From: Dallia pectoralis
Lineage: Eukaryota > Chordata > Actinopteri > Esociformes > Umbridae
Assembly: GCA_029465975.1 (NCBI GenBank)
Contig: CM055728.1
Coordinates: 15,196,205 to 15,260,204, forward strand
Direction of reading: 5' to 3'
DNA: 64,000 nt
Under the pieces are notes generated by a model. That model worked only from the letters and a program-made list of their open reading frames with translations. It did not search any database and was not told the DNA's origin. Within the stretch, counting starts at the first letter, position 1, and every line of letters starts with the position of its first letter. Positions 1-13,000 of this stretch are shown here, one piece after another. Both the position numbers and the translations under genes were made by a program.

Positions 1-71
1 AAGAGTGTTGACTTGGAAGAACGACCGATGTTTGGTATCTAGAGGCACTTGTAATTTTGGTGATTTTGGCT

Positions 72-377
72 CAGTGTTAAGAAGAGGGCACAGCGTTGAG
101 AAGAGGGCACAGCGTTGAGAAGAGGGCACAGCGTTGAGAAGAGGGCACAGCGTTGAGAAGAGGGCACAGCGTTGAGAAGAGGGCACAGCGTTGAGAAGAG
201 GGCACAGCGTTGAGAAGAGGGCACAGCGTTGAGAAGAGGGCACAGCGTTGAGAAGAGGGCACAGCGTTGAGAAGAGGGCACAGCGTTGAGAAGAGGGCAC
301 AGCGTTGAGAAGAGGGCACAGCGTTGAGAAGAGGGCACAGCTTTGAGAAGAGGGCACAGCGTTGAGCGGGCACAGGT
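72..377. repeat. 19-bp minisatellite, about 16 copies
   Basis: Tandem array of a purine-rich 19-bp unit (gttgagaagagggcacagc). It lies upstream of the first exon seen in the window, so it is probably intronic to that gene. Because 19 is not a multiple of three and the unit has no stop on the minus strand, two minus-strand reading frames stay open across it; they are not genes. Confidence 0.95.
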
Positions 378-618
378 GCCAATGCAGATGTCGATGTGAT
401 GAACTACATGTCAATTGTTCAGATTATTGTAATGGTCAAATCTGTAATTTCCATTGTCATATTCTAGGAATGGTTAGGTGGTCGTTTTTATAAGCACGAG
501 TGTACCTCCTGTAGCCATTTGGGAACCTGGTTACTCATAGAAAGAGGTCATAGTTGTGACCTTTCGGTATCTCTGACAATGTTTTCTTAACTCATTTTTA
601 CTCTGCTTTTCTCCTTAG

Positions 619-1333
619 GATATAAAAAAAATGTTTCCTTCTGAAAGTCTTGCAAGTGATAGTGTTTTTCAAACACCCACATTAAGGTACGCATTCAGCT
701 TTTTGCAATAAATCTTCGTCGTTTTTTATTATACTCTAGTTCGCCCTAAAATGTTAATGGAAAAATATACTTTCTGTTGTGTTATCGAAGTATCTATCGA
801 GAATCTTAGCGTGAAATTCATACACTTGCCATTCTTTTCCTACGCTTCAGCCCCATCCAATTATGCTGTTGCCATAATTTCCCCCCATACAAATTTCTGC
901 ACTTTGTTGTGTGGTTGCTGGTTTTATGAAGATTCATACTTTGGAATGAGTGCACTACAGTTTTAGTTTTATAATCTAGTGTTGGCCTGGGCCTGTCCTG
1001 CTGCAGAGTGGTTTAGAATCGGACCTAGTGCTCTTTTAGTATAAACCCTGGCTTGTAACTGGATAATTATAACTGCTTGCTTGCCAGTCCTCAATTGTTC
1101 TAACAATAGCCTCTTGTTTGTGCAGTCTGACGTCTGGTGTGTGTGACCCTTTGGGTATCCTCAATGCCATTTGCCGGGTAAAAGTTGCCAAACACGTGGA
1201 TGACACCCAGACGGCATCCTCCACTGCCCAATCCCAATCCTTCGAACTGAGCTATCTGAACCTTACCTCTCCTGTAGCTCACTCTGATATCAAAGACCCG
1301 GAGGAGGAAGCGCGTGACCTGTGTGGGGAGTAA
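619..1333 (+). CDS. C-terminal two exons of an unidentified gene (partial)
   Basis: Two exons fit together. The first, 619-686, follows a pyrimidine-rich acceptor (ctccttag) and ends at a gtacgc donor. The second, 1126-1333, follows tttgtgcag and ends in TAA at 1331-1333. The first leaves two bases and the second supplies one (AG|T), so the frame is continuous for about 90 codons. The product is a hydrophilic tail rich in Ser/Thr, with a TPT motif, an LTSPV motif, and an acidic end (DPEEEARDLCGE). I see no known domain and do not recognise the family. The gene starts upstream of the window. A polyadenylation signal follows at 1524-1529. Alternative: a chance pairing of splice-like sites. Confidence 0.5.
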
Positions 1334-1523
1334 CCAGGTATGAGGAATGGGTTAAAGAGTTGATGGTGGCCTGCAATTAAAAAATGGCCACTCCACTAAC
1401 CACATGCCGATCTGTTGATGTTAGTCTAGTCTTCATTACCAGTCTTCTGATAAGGTCTGGACACCAAGGCTACTTTGACTCAGTCTGGTAACACTGAGTG
1501 GTTATTTTAAGAGACATAAGGTA

Positions 1524-1529
1524 AATAAA
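1524..1529 (+). terminator. Candidate polyadenylation signal AATAAA
   Basis: AATAAA about 190 bases after the TAA of the unidentified gene; suitable as its 3' end, though the surroundings are A/T-rich and this could be chance. Confidence 0.35.
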
Positions 1530-4500
1530 TAACTTGTTAATTCTTTTAGGAGATGCCACTACTGTGTTGAATCTCGGGTCTTTTCTGTTTTGTCTGTGGG
1601 ACTTGATTTTGAATTGTAAAATGACACCACTGATAAATGAGTATTCAAGGGAAAACCAAGCACATTTTATTTTTGTTTGAATGGTTCGGCGGCCTCCCAT
1701 GTTTCTTATGTCAAACAATAGACAATAATGATGTTATATTGGCGGCACAACTAGGGTTCAGAGATATCTATCTTTTTTATTGTCATCTTGTCCTTCTCCC
1801 ATGCCAGGACTTTAAATATTAGACAAAAATAGTTTTTTTTTTTTTTTATTAAACTGCTAACAATATTTGCCTAGGTAAACAGACTAGGTAAACAGACTAA
1901 TTGCAAAGACAGGCAATCAAGCTGTTCCGGAAAAATATAGCAGCTAGCTCCTGACAGTCAGTTTTGGCAAGTTTGGACATTTACAAGTAAAACTATAACG
2001 CTATGATGCCCTGTCTTATTCCATCACTTACTTGGGCAAATAGAGAGTTGATTTCTACTGTTGTGATTTTTAAATGATATGCAAATGATGACACCAGGCA
2101 CAGTTGTTTTGTAGGGTAAGCCTTATAGTAAAACACTATGTGACAGATTCAATTCAAAACCATTTGTTTTGTGTCCTGACATACTGCAGAGTTGACTGCA
2201 CGTATGTACTTGAAATGCAGCATAAATGTATAAAAGGAAACGTCATAGAACGACAAACAGCATTATTGTGTTCTACAGTATTTTACGGTACAGTATTGAC
2301 AAGGTGGTGAAAACCTTACTTTAGGAAAATGGTATATTAGAGATACAGCTCAAGTCTAATCACAATGATCTGACTTTAAAGAACGTACTATTATGACATT
2401 ATACTGGTATATAACTACATTAGTGTGTCTGGTTTAAAATAAGGGAAGATTGAAATATAGAGATATGGAATATCTGTTTGGAATGATCACTTTTTTAAAA
2501 TAATTGAGTTGCTTAACAATGAGGAAGGTGACAACAAAATGGTAGGGTTAGGACGTGACCATTTTTTACATATATTTTCTGTGAAAAATATGCCATTGGG
2601 ATTGTAATGTGTTTATTATTGTGTCTATGATGAAGCCTTAATGAGGGACAAGACATACCTGTCACAGTTTACAAATTAGTTTTCTATTGAGTAGAACATA
2701 ATGTTTGTGTAATGTGGGTGAAAATGTTGTATGAAATGCAATAGTCACCTTAATATGACCACACACTTGGACATGAGCAAAAATGGTACACAATATTATG
2801 CTCACAATTTCAGAGAATACCTTTCTTTTTGCTTTTTTCAAAATGATAGGCGTCCACAAAGATGCCTTTTTTATATAATTAAACAAAAATATTCTACCTA
2901 CATTATTTAGACAACATTTTTGGTGTAAAAAGTGCCATTTCTTCAACTTCAAATAGAAACAAATAAAACCTGTGTTCTATATGTTGTTGCTAAGGCTATC
3001 AATTGTTGTAAAAACTATATGGTGGAACTAACGAATTGTTCCTTCAATTAAATGTATTTGGGTTTTCCATGGCTTTCTGTTACACAAGGGTATACAAATT
3101 ATAGAACCATTTGCTATCAATCAACACGGGAAAACGCTAGGAGTTCACAAATGCAGAGAGACTAGTGGTTAATTACGTTCATAAATCAAGTATAGGTACT
3201 GAAACATTTCTGAAAATCTAAACGCATCACTATTCAGGCCAAGTTTTATCTAACAGTGTGTTAGGAAGATGGTTTAGGAATCAAAGTTGAATCCATGATG
3301 TCTCCAAATCTACTTTTAGACACTTCAATATTTGGAAGGTTTACCAAATAAAAAGCCCTAATTGGGATGAGCTAACCAACAAAGAACATTTGAGATTGCA
3401 AAATAGCACTGGCAATTGGATTGAAACTGGTTGCTATAATCAGATGCATTTTTGTTTGTTTGTTTTGGCCAAACACACTTGACACAGATTGGCTAATTTG
3501 GCTTCAAGACAAGGATATGCGAAAAATATAACCTTGTATGTAGGCTACTTTTAATTGTATGCAAAATCTTTGAGAGCTTGGCTGTTTTGTACAGTCTGTA
3601 CAATTTTACGGTTTCTAGGCAATTTCTTGCATGGAATTCGAGGAACAAGATTATGCCAACAACATTTCAGAAGAAATGTCTAGCCATTTTGAGCCTGTAA
3701 TCAAACCGACAAATACTGATGCTCCAAATACTCAACTTAAAGGTCAGTTTTATTGCATCTTCAATCGGCACAACCGTTTTTGACTGTGCTAACATAATTG
3801 CAATGATAAACTTGGCCATTGGAGCACAGGACAATAGTTGGTGAAAATGGGCATCTGTATTGCATATGTCGATATTCCATAAGAAATCAGCTATTTCCCG
3901 CTACAATTGTCATTTACAACATCAACAATGTCTGCACTGTATTTCTGATAATTTGATGTTGTTTTAATGTACACAAACTATTTTTATGTATACAAATTAA
4001 AACAAATATTTGTTTAAAATCATTTTACTCCTTTATTAAACATTTGTATGTTGTGATTATGAATGAAAGACCAAGAGGATAAACAGAGAAGACATTCTTT
4101 GCACAGCCCATTTTGCTCATATTTACAAATATTTCCAATATTAGTGGAGGGCACTGTATTGCAGTGTTAAATAGAGAATACCACGTTTGACCTATGTTTT
4201 ACACATTGTGGCTGTAAACTATTATTTAGTTTTAAATTATTCAAAACAGTAATAATGAACAATGTAAAGTTTGTTTGTAACAGTCTGTTTATTAAACAAG
4301 GTAAAGTTTTTACATTGATATTCTTAGTTTTACTTCTCAGTCTTCTGTGTGCATATGAAGTTGTCTAGAAACTTTATATGAAATCACAAAGCAAGACAAA
4401 AGGTGTAATTAATCTACACATAATATATATTCATTGAGAATATGGGTTAACAGTTAATTAATATACAGATTACAGTTTGGATATTCCATGCGGAAAAAAT

Positions 4501-7459
4501 AAATGTTTACAGGACTGAATATTGAAGAACACAACACAGAATGTGAAAATAAACTGGTCATTCAATGATAATAGTTAAGGCTTATATGTAAATAAATGAT
4601 ATAAAACATGAATATTAATAACAAATTATCAATATTCAGATAAACTAAAATAATTACAGTAACTTCATACATAAACATACCTGTACAAAACCCTAACCCA
4701 AAACAACAGTTTATAAAAAATTAAAATGTATACTATTAATGAGCATTATGTTTTACAGTACAGCAACATGTACATTTCCCCATTTTTTTCTCAGAAGAGA
4801 TTAAATTGTAGAGGCAGGGTCTGTTGTTGGCATAAATGTTTGTATTCAGGCCAATGGCATGAATTATAGTTTTTTTTTTTACATACTATATGTATTTAAC
4901 AATATCCTCAGTTACATCTCAAATAAACATCTAGCCTTAGCACCTTTTCTAAAGTAACCTGAAGAATACAGGCTACTAGTACCGTCCAGCAACCAGAAGG
5001 TAAAATTACAGTAAAAATACAACAAACAATACTGAGTATACCATGATGAAGCACTTGCAGTTAAACTGCCAGTTCATTTGAAGTTATATGGTATGAACCT
5101 TTGAACAAACTCATACTTACTGACTGCACTTTAAACACGTAAAAATCGTCTGAGACTTAGTTGCACAAATAAAATGAATATAAATATACTTTATAAAGGT
5201 AGTGGGTTTAGGGTTTATATTGGGTCACTTTTTGGTCCAACTTTGCTTTTTCCAATATCACGGTCATGTCTAAACGGTTGTATTGACTTTATATAAGTAA
5301 AGCAGCACAGACCTCTGTTCCCAGGCTTGGTAGTAGCTTTACTTGACTTGGTGATAATATTTTGAAGTTTATTGTGACATCAGAAAGTGTATACAAAATA
5401 CATGTTAAAAAAACACTTCACTGTGGGAATGTTTTGGTGTCCATCTTGATGGCATGAATAATAACAAAAAACACTTCACCTTGGGAATTTTTTGGTGCCC
5501 AACTGGATGGCATGAATAAAAACAAAAATGCATTGCACAACTATTGAACTGTTAAAATTATTTTTTGTAATAATTAGCGAACTGTGTTGTATTCGATCCA
5601 TCTTAAATATTTGGACAGGCACCCGGGCATTAGCTTATCAAATAAGCGTATTATTATTTTCTCCCTGTTCTAGTTTCAGCAAGCTAGCTAGCTTTGTCAA
5701 TGACTTATCTAAATGAACAATATAAAGTATAGGCGCTGTATAGATAGCTTGTAATGAAGCAATTAGGAAGTTCATTATGAATGCTGCAGTGCCAGAAGTT
5801 TGTTCATTTAGGACAAAAAGAATGCTACAAACTGAGTACCCAGTGCTTGCCTCAAGCAACAAGGGGCTCGCAAAATGATTGTAAAATTAATGCGAAAACA
5901 ACCGTCTTCGGGGGGAATTCGGAAGGGTTCTAAAATAAAATGATACCCTGCAATTTCACCTTTTATAAAACTGCTGATAAGAATGTTCATGTAATCTCAT
6001 GGGATATCAACATCTCTTTTTTTCTTCATAAAACATCTGAAATGGCTACATTGGATTTTATACTTTAGGGCCAAACACATTGTACATCCAACAAACAAAA
6101 GAATATGAATTAATGTCAATATTTGTATAACATAAGCTCTAGACATCGTCTTTCCGGTAAAAAAAAAAAGGTCTACTGGTGTTGGTGTTTTAACTTGACT
6201 GGTCTTCAACCCACAGCCAAGGCCTGCCTGACAGTCACAATAGCAGTCATCAGCTGTTGGACCTATGAGTCAATCTGCCGTATATAGGCATAAGCTTAAT
6301 CTGCCAGCCATTTGTCTTCCACCACACCTTCCTCCTAACACTGCCCTGTATGCATGTACAAGTCATGTACAAGTCTTGTGGGTACCACAAGTTTGTATCC
6401 GGGTCCTGCCTTTATATGGAGCAGTTGTGTAATTCGCTATACCTAAATGAGTACAAATACTTTATCCAGTAAAGTCACTCCCATAAAATTCGACACTTCC
6501 AATAAGGCCAACTTTCAAAGAAATTGAGATATCATGCTTATATGCGTGTACAATAGCTTTAGGACAAGATTATGTTGCACCACACAGCTAATGTTTACTT
6601 TTGCGTAACAATGAATCTTGACATGGCTTATGTTTGTGTAAAGCCACTAACTCTGTAAGATCTGGCTGAAATGAATACAGGTTGACTTTAAAAGTTTAGT
6701 AAATTGGTGTCTGCTCATATACACCACAGTATATGATCTTGATTTCATTAAGAATAAACAATGATTGACTTTGACAAAATAGTAAACATTAATTTTACAG
6801 CACTTTAGGTTGTTTCATCCTCCCTCCATGAGAAACAACATTACAATTTAGTTGTCCACTGATTAAAATTGCTTTCTGGTGAAAGGCTTGTATAATCTTA
6901 CACTGTAAACTCTGCTTTAACAAAAATATAACAAAAACTAAAAAAAAAACTTTCGATTAGACACAGTCAATACTCTTAGCTGCCTCAAGCAATGCTTTTG
7001 CATTTCCATCGGAAAAGATTGAAACATTTGGAGCCAAAAAGTGCTTTCAGATTATCTTTGGATGTCTCGAGAACACACCCAGTAATATCAATCTAGTTAT
7101 TTTTTGTATTAGGGCAAATATTGTCTAGCACATTTTAGAAACCCATTTAATGGAAGAAAAATTATTAAACATGAACTTGGCCAATGCATAACAACTTTGT
7201 AAGTGCTCAGTTGTAGCGGACCCAAGACATTCTGACCTTTGTTCCCGTTGACATTGAGAGAATGCGCCACGGTCAATTTCAATTGAACTGACGCAATCTG
7301 TGTCAAAATGGAAAAAGGGTTTGATAGTAAATGTCAGGTGTCGCATGACGCATTTGTACGTCTTGTGTCGAGGGCCTTATGTGCAGGGCCCCCATAAACT
7401 ATAGCCTTACATAGAAAATGAATCCAACAACATACAGTGATGCTGTGTGGATGGAAATC
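1530..7459. other. Intergenic, A/T-rich, no supported gene
   Basis: I see no exon chain here. The part next to 7,460 must include the znf362 3' untranslated region, whose end I cannot place. Open frames are short and have no recognisable domain. A two-copy repeat lies at 5,407-5,525 and an isolated exon-like stretch at about 3,618-3,737 is discussed in the findings. Confidence 0.6.
5407..5525. repeat. Tandem duplication, about 58 bp x 2
   Basis: Two successive diverged copies share aaaacacttcac, gggaat, ttttggtg, and gatggcatgaataa. This is a simple local duplication in intergenic DNA. Confidence 0.8.
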
Positions 7460-9998
7460 TCAGATGAGGGAGATGCGTATTGGGATACTGGGGGACTCTG
7501 TCCTCTGTGGGGACTGATGGTTCACTAGGTGCTCCACCACTGTGTGTTTGGACATGTGCTTCATAAGGTAGGTCTCCTGCAAAGACACACAGTAGATGAT
7601 TCAAAACCCATGGGTTTAACACACAAAACACACAGTAGATGATTCAAAACCCATGGGTTTAACACACAAGACACACAGTAGATGATTCAAAACTCAAAAC
7701 ACACAACAAGGTTGGCTACTAATTGGTCGTTATCCACAAAGTGTGAAACTACATTGCCTTCCTGACTATGTTTAATTTGGGGTGATGTTAATACACAGTC
7801 CAGAGAAACTCTTAAGCCAGGAGAAAAATCGCATCAAACAATTCTTAGCTGCTAATCACCAGAAATTGACATATTGCTAAGGAAAGTGACAAAACTCACT
7901 GGAATTAAGTATTCAGAGAACCACAGTCATCATCAAATTTACATTACCTCCTACATACATACATACATACATACATACATACCGGTACGTACATACAATA
8001 TTTAAATGTGCTATATCACAAAATCATGCAATTTCTTTTTTACTTGACTCGGGGCTTTCATGGTATACCAAAGAATTCCAAATGCAATATATGGATGCTT
8101 TTGTGATGCTTCTTTGGCGTATATTTAATATTTCAGCTAGAGATGACTACCGTAATCCATATTGCAACCACTGTCATTTCTTCACGGTTCTTGATATGAG
8201 TGATTACAGACAATTTGTTTAATTCCTGGCTCAGAGGCTGTCTAGTTAGTGTCTAGTATCATCCTTTAATGTCTGTTAAATCTTTCTGCTATAACCAACG
8301 CTGTTTTTTTTATTAAACCTACTCAAAGCTGGAAGGTTGTGTGCTTCCAAGGATGTTTTCCTGAAATGCTGTTGTCGCCCCCCAGGACCATAGTATGGCC
8401 TAAAATGTCTACTAGCATGTAATAACAAACAGTTGGATACTTACTGAGGTGTATGCCCGGCCACACATACTGCAGCAGTAGGCCTTAGCATTTTTGATGG
8501 CGTGTGCTGACAGGTGGATCTGTAACGACGCCGAGTCTGAATACGCTCGGTAGCAGTTGGGACATTTGTACGGCTTGTCTTTGTTATGCTGCCTCTGGTG
8601 AGACTACATAGAGAGAAAAGAAGTAAGAACAACTCTTTTTTTCATTTGGTCCATTCCAGTAAGAACCTATTACTGTATGGTTGAACTATGTTGGCCAAAA
8701 ATGTATTCATTTGAATATTTCTCCTTTTAGTTTCTGTTTTAGTTTCTGTTTATTAATTTCATAACTTTAAATCAAAATTTTATTCGGTATAACCTAGTCA
8801 TTAGTTTGACTTTCTGTTTGAATTGTGGAATTTAATTTTGTTAAGAAATAGTTCAGGTTTGTATCATCGCCGAGACTCAGCAACATAATCTGCTGTGACC
8901 GTGTATATACTGACCTGAAGGTTAGAGAGCTGGGTGAAGGCCTTTTCACATCCAGGGGACGCACATTTGTAGGGTCGGTCACCAGTGTGGATTCTATACA
9001 TACAGAGAGATGAATAGATGAGCTGTGTGGATTGTATACATACAGAGAGTTGAAAAGATGAGCTGTGTGGATTCTATACATATAGAGAGATGAAAAGATG
9101 AGCTGTGTGGATTCTATACATACAGAGAGATGAAAAGATGAGCTGTGTGGTTTCTATACATATAGAGAGATGAAAAGATGAGCTGTGTGGATTCTATACA
9201 TACAGAGAGATGAAAAGATGAGCTGTGTGGATTCTATACATACAGAGAGATGAAAAGATGAGCTGTGTGGATTCTATACATATAGAAAGATGAAAAGATG
9301 AGCTGTGTGGATTCTATACATATAGAAAGATGAAAAGATGAGCTGTGTGGTTTCTATACATATTGAGAGATGAAAAGATGAGCTGTGTGGATTCTATACA
9401 TACAGAGAGATGAAAAGATGAGCTGTGTGGATTCTATACATATAGAGAGATGAAAAGATGAGCTGTGTGGATTCTATACATATAGAAAGATGAAAAGATG
9501 AGCTGTGTGGATTGTATACATACAGAGAGTTGAAAAGATGAGCTGTGTGGATTCTATACATATAGAGAGATGAAAAGATGAGCTGTGTGGATTCTATACA
9601 TACAGAGAGATGAAAAGATGAGCTGTGTGGTTTCTATACATATAGAGAGATGAAAAGATGAGCTGTGTGGATTCTATACATATAGAGAGATGAAAAGATG
9701 AGCTGTGTGGATTGTATAACATAAAGCTATGTGGAAAGACCGTATTCAGAAATACATTGTTTACCATTCATTTGCAAACCAAATATTTTGAAAAACAACC
9801 ATAACAAACTGAAAATCCATCAAACTAGTTGATAATATTGTTATACACTTATTAGTAGTAATAATTGTTATACACTTATTAGTAGTAATAATTGCATCCT
9901 AGGAATGTGGAAATTATTCTTAGTATAAGTATTTTTTGTGGACAGTAACAAATTCGTATTTTGAAAGAAACAATTATTACTAAACAAAATCTCTCTCA

Positions 9999-10073
<75 letters not shown>

Positions 10074-13000
10074 AATATCCCATACCAACAGTCTAGCATG
10101 GTATTGTGCAGGTTTCAGAAATCTTTGCTGGTCCTGGATGACAAATTAATAGATCTAGATTTGCCAGGATATCTATATAAAGCTATTTATATCTGATTAT
10201 TTTGGTCATAATTGAGTTTAATAACCACGATACTAATTGACTTTGGAAACACCATGCATTTATTTACTTTTACGTTTTATTTTTAATAGTGAATTTATTC
10301 CATTTATAAAAATAATGCAAAAATGAATTAGCTCAAAATTAATGATATCAAGTATGTTCACTGTCACAGCCTACTGAAAACTCCTTTATATTTTGCTAAT
10401 CTAGGCCTATATTGAACATATTCCAGTCAGTTACTGTCATCTGTTTAAGGTTTTTAGAGACAGCTAGTCTTAAAATTGAAATTGGCGTTGATGTAATGAA
10501 TTGTAAAGCCTAAAATCTACTTAATCAGGCAACGGCTCAGTGCGGCTCCGAGGCGCGTTGGTTCCGTCCTCCACGCGGTGTCATAGTCCACCAGGATGGT
10601 TTCAGAAGCTGAGCGCTGTGAAGCGTGATCACCTGATCGACAACTAAAAATGAGCTACGTTTTGCCTGTACACTGTACAACGTTGACTTCCTTTTTATTT
10701 AGAATTTTCTCTTTGCTTTCGGGGTTCTACCATATGTAAGATGGCCAAATTGTAAATTTTTCATCTTTTCATTTCCGACTTTGTTGTATTATAGCTTACA
10801 GAAAAAGTAAATACAATTAAAACTCCAGTTATGAACGACGTGGATAAAAGATTTGTAACAGTCAGCAAAAATTAATTGATCCTATATTATTTAGTACCTA
10901 TATTTCACAAACATTGCCTTGGAGCAGGAAGAAAACAGCCCGGGGGAGTGAGTTTGGGGTTTTAGCGAGCAGAAGTGCAGTTACAAAAAAAAATGGTGCG
11001 CGTTTAAACAATAACCGTTATAGTTCGAATGGTATAATCGTAGTTGATATCAATTAATAGCACAGTCCTACCTGGTGTGCTGCTGCAGATGTGAGAGCTG
11101 GCGGAAGGAGTTCTCACAGTAGGAGCAGTGATAGGGCTTAATGCCCAGGTGGATGCGGAGGTGCTGTGCCAGGTAGGATGCATTGGCAAAGGACTTGGAA
11201 CAGTGGGGACACTTGTGGGGTTTGGCCTCTGTGTGGGACTTGGAGTGGATTTGCATCTCCGACTTGGACAAGAAGGTGAGTGGACACACTTTGCACCTAG
11301 GTGGAGGAGGGATACGTTCAGATATCAGGGTGTGGTTGAAAGTTGAGTTAGGAGTGACACAGTGACAAAGTATCATCGCTGATTTCACAAATGTGTGTGT
11401 GTGTGTGTGTGAATGCGTAATTAATGCACAATAATCTATTTGATTGGTTCATAATTAAGAGAGCAACACCCGTCATACCTGTAGGTTTTGCCCTCTTTGG
11501 CAGGGAAAGTGATACAACCCTGGTCTGCGCCAGAGGCCATGATGGGGTAGGGCACCACCAGCAGTGGCCCGCCACTCTCCGCTTTGATCTTTTTCCGCCC
11601 CCGGGGCATCTTAGGCGGGGGGCCTAAGAGTCCAGCGAGGCCCCCGGTCTTCATCTGATCCATGCCGGGGCCACTAGCTAGCCCAGAGACAATGTTGACA
11701 GAGGGAGCCCCTCCCAGTCGATTCTGGCTGCTGGAGGTGGGCGTGGTTGGCGTAAGGGCCTCCGAAGTGCTGTGGCCATCTGGCCGTGACAAGGGAGCCA
11801 GACCTGTGTATGGGCACATGAAGACTTACAAATGATAAGCCATGCAAAAGGTTAGCGATTTAGCTTGTGGAAAGACTGCGTTGTGACGCCAACTAATAGG
11901 GGCAACGTGGGAACTGAAAAAGTATTTGCCGCCCATTTAACCCTTTGTCGTAAACTACACAGCTTTGGTATGATTTCATGGATGACTTCACATGTACGTT
12001 TCCTATAAGATGGCAGGTCTGATTTTTACCTGACCGGTGGTTGACTCTTGAGGGCTGCTCTACGATCTGTCGCATGTGCCACTCATCCCACAGTCCTTTG
12101 GCCTTCACTGCCGACTTGTCATCCATATTCACGTCTGCATCATCGAAATTGAAGGTAATAAAATTTACTGATCTGACTGAGGGACAAATGAGAAAATCAC
12201 TTTATAAACAGCAGCAGCTAATACTCCACTTTTACCTTTATCTCTGAACATTTTCTGATATTGAGGAACTGTACTTAAGACATTCACGTGTAATTTAACT
12301 GTCATCTGACTTCACAATGTAATGCAGATAACAGAGAGCTGATGCGAACAGGGAACCCATTGTACAGCGTACAGCAGGCCTATTCAACTTCAGTCTAGTA
12401 GGGCCAAAGTTCTTCTCTTTCTGGGATTTCTTCCTGGTACTTCATTGCGCCTACCTGGTATTCTACCTCAAAATCAGTTTTACCAGGAAATGCTATTAGC
12501 CCTCCAAAACCAGAGTTAAATAGTCCTGTGTACAGTAAAGGCTATAATTCTAGGCACAAAAGAGCAGACCAGATGATATAAGAAGATATGTAAAATATGA
12601 CAGGATGTGGTCATATTTTCGCTTCTTCAAAACAGATTGACGGGATGAGGCAGGATGTGCTACTAATTAATAAGCACCTCAGACTCCATGGAAAGCCAAA
12701 AGTTTTGTGGTTTTGTTTTGATAATTGCATTTAGGGGTTCAAATGTGTATTTCATACATACTGTAAATGATTTAGTACAGCCTACAGTACATAAAGACTA
12801 AGATGTTTATATTCTGATTGGTCTAGAAAAAAATATATACTGTTCTCTTATATCTTTCAAATATAGCAAAACCCACTTTGTACTGATTTGTTTAAACATG
12901 AATGTGTTTTTTACAACGCACACTCAAGTCAACGACGTTCTACTGGGACCTTTACAGTACCAACCTGGCACAGAGCTGGAAGCTGGGCGGGCATGCAGTG

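Noticed and set aside
39..382. Two minus-strand frames of about 100 codons
   Set aside because: Read-through of the 19-bp minisatellite.
8984..9719. Possible CRISPR-like regular spacing
   Set aside because: Copies are contiguous with no unique spacers, and the genome is eukaryotic; the same holds for the other arrays.
11128..11627. Plus-strand frames overlapping the znf362 exons
   Set aside because: Antisense shadows of the zinc-finger and proline/serine exons.
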